From assembly GCF_008974325.1 (NCBI RefSeq), contig NZ_BKCG01000007.1, positions 64,001-128,000 of the forward strand: a stretch of DNA of 64,000 nt, written 5' to 3'. This DNA is from Patiriisocius marinus (GTDB taxonomy: Bacteria > Bacteroidota > Bacteroidia > Flavobacteriales > Flavobacteriaceae). Position numbers and translations under genes: made by a program. Below, piece after piece: positions 63,819 through 64,000 of this stretch (position 1 is the stretch's first letter; each line of letters starts with the position of its first letter). Below the pieces are notes generated by a model. It ran no database searches and had not been told where the DNA came from. It saw only the letters and a list, made by a program, of their open reading frames with translations.

Positions 63819-64000
63819 ATGAAACAACTTACAAAAGCAGAAGAGGATATCATGCAAATTCTATGGAATTTAGGTGAAGCAAATGTTGCAAGCATTGTCA
63901 ATGAGTTTCCAGAGCCTAAGCCTGCAAACAATACTGTTTCAACTATTGTTAGAATTTTAGAAAGTAAAAATTTTGTCACCTATCGCAAAGAAGGTAGAGG
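63819..64000 (+). CDS. BlaI/MecI-type repressor, 3' end outside window
   Basis: The first 60 codons are visible. MKQLTKAEEDIMQILWNLGEANVASIVNEF and KPANNTVSTIVRILESKNFVTYRKEG form the winged helix of the BlaI/MecI/CopY family. Genes of this kind usually precede an M56 (BlaR1-like) membrane peptidase gene, which would lie beyond the window. The upstream palindrome is a good candidate for its own operator. Confidence 0.87.
   Translation, partial: MKQLTKAEEDIMQILWNLGEANVASIVNEFPEPKPANNTVSTIVRILESKNFVTYRKEGR

Noticed and set aside
63758-63979. 73-codon minus-strand frame opposite the BlaI-like gene
   Set aside because: Antisense shadow of the repressor coding sequence.
1-64000. CRISPR array, insertion sequences or prophage
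   Set aside because: No regularly spaced direct repeats, transposase or phage structural or integrase genes were seen.

Overview
The window looks like chromosome of a Flavobacteriaceae bacterium (Bacteroidota). It is AT-rich. Several secreted proteins end in type IX secretion (T9SS) sorting domains, many lipoproteins are present, and the -7 promoter element TAnnTTTG recurs before genes. Neighbour pairs such as hemD/DUF4271 and dihydroorotase/DUF4296 are typical of the family. A marine genus is plausible, but the species cannot be named from sequence alone. I see no insertion sequence, prophage or CRISPR array.

Layout. 1-14.2 kb is mostly housekeeping: leuS (5' end outside the window), a membrane Zn-peptidase, a saccharopine-dehydrogenase-like enzyme, DUF423, pckA, hemD with DUF4271, a GT2 / dihydroorotase / DUF4296 operon, an SDR and tyrS. 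14.4-16.9 kb is a compact minus-strand operon: LuxE-like acyl-protein synthetase, transglutaminase-like membrane protein and DUF350 protein. 17-26.4 kb has a secreted lamin-tail protein, a two-component system, a glycosyltransferase, trmB-lysE-atl, and an Fe-S/redox block (mrp, nifU-C, ferredoxin reductase, ferredoxin).

26.4-31.1 kb is the most accessory stretch. A large lipoprotein has a Gly/Ser linker, a pre-toxin hydrophobic segment and a C-terminal AHH-type nuclease domain. It overlaps by one base an immunity-like gene, and another small lipoprotein follows. Together this reads as a surface-anchored polymorphic toxin/immunity module. 31-43.2 kb carries a glutaryl-CoA-type dehydrogenase, a PNGase F-like secreted protein, yfiC-rimM-rpsP, a DnaQ-DnaE fusion polymerase, trxA and clpP.

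43.2-50.2 kb has a DUF58 protein, tRNA-Asp(GTC), an operon of three tiny extremely hydrophilic proteins missed by ordinary length cut-offs, a FAD/NAD(P) protein, a PAS histidine kinase whose partner response regulator is broken by one in-frame TAA, and DUF2188. 50-64 kb has a secreted protein, an SLC13 permease, HAD, DUF1573, hppD, nitroreductase, a di-haem peroxidase/PhoX-like pair, an LRR protein, DUF456, and the start of a blaI-type repressor preceded by a 41-base palindrome.

A short motif (AAWATTTCRG or its reverse complement) recurs in many intergenic gaps. It is the most unexplained non-coding signal I saw.
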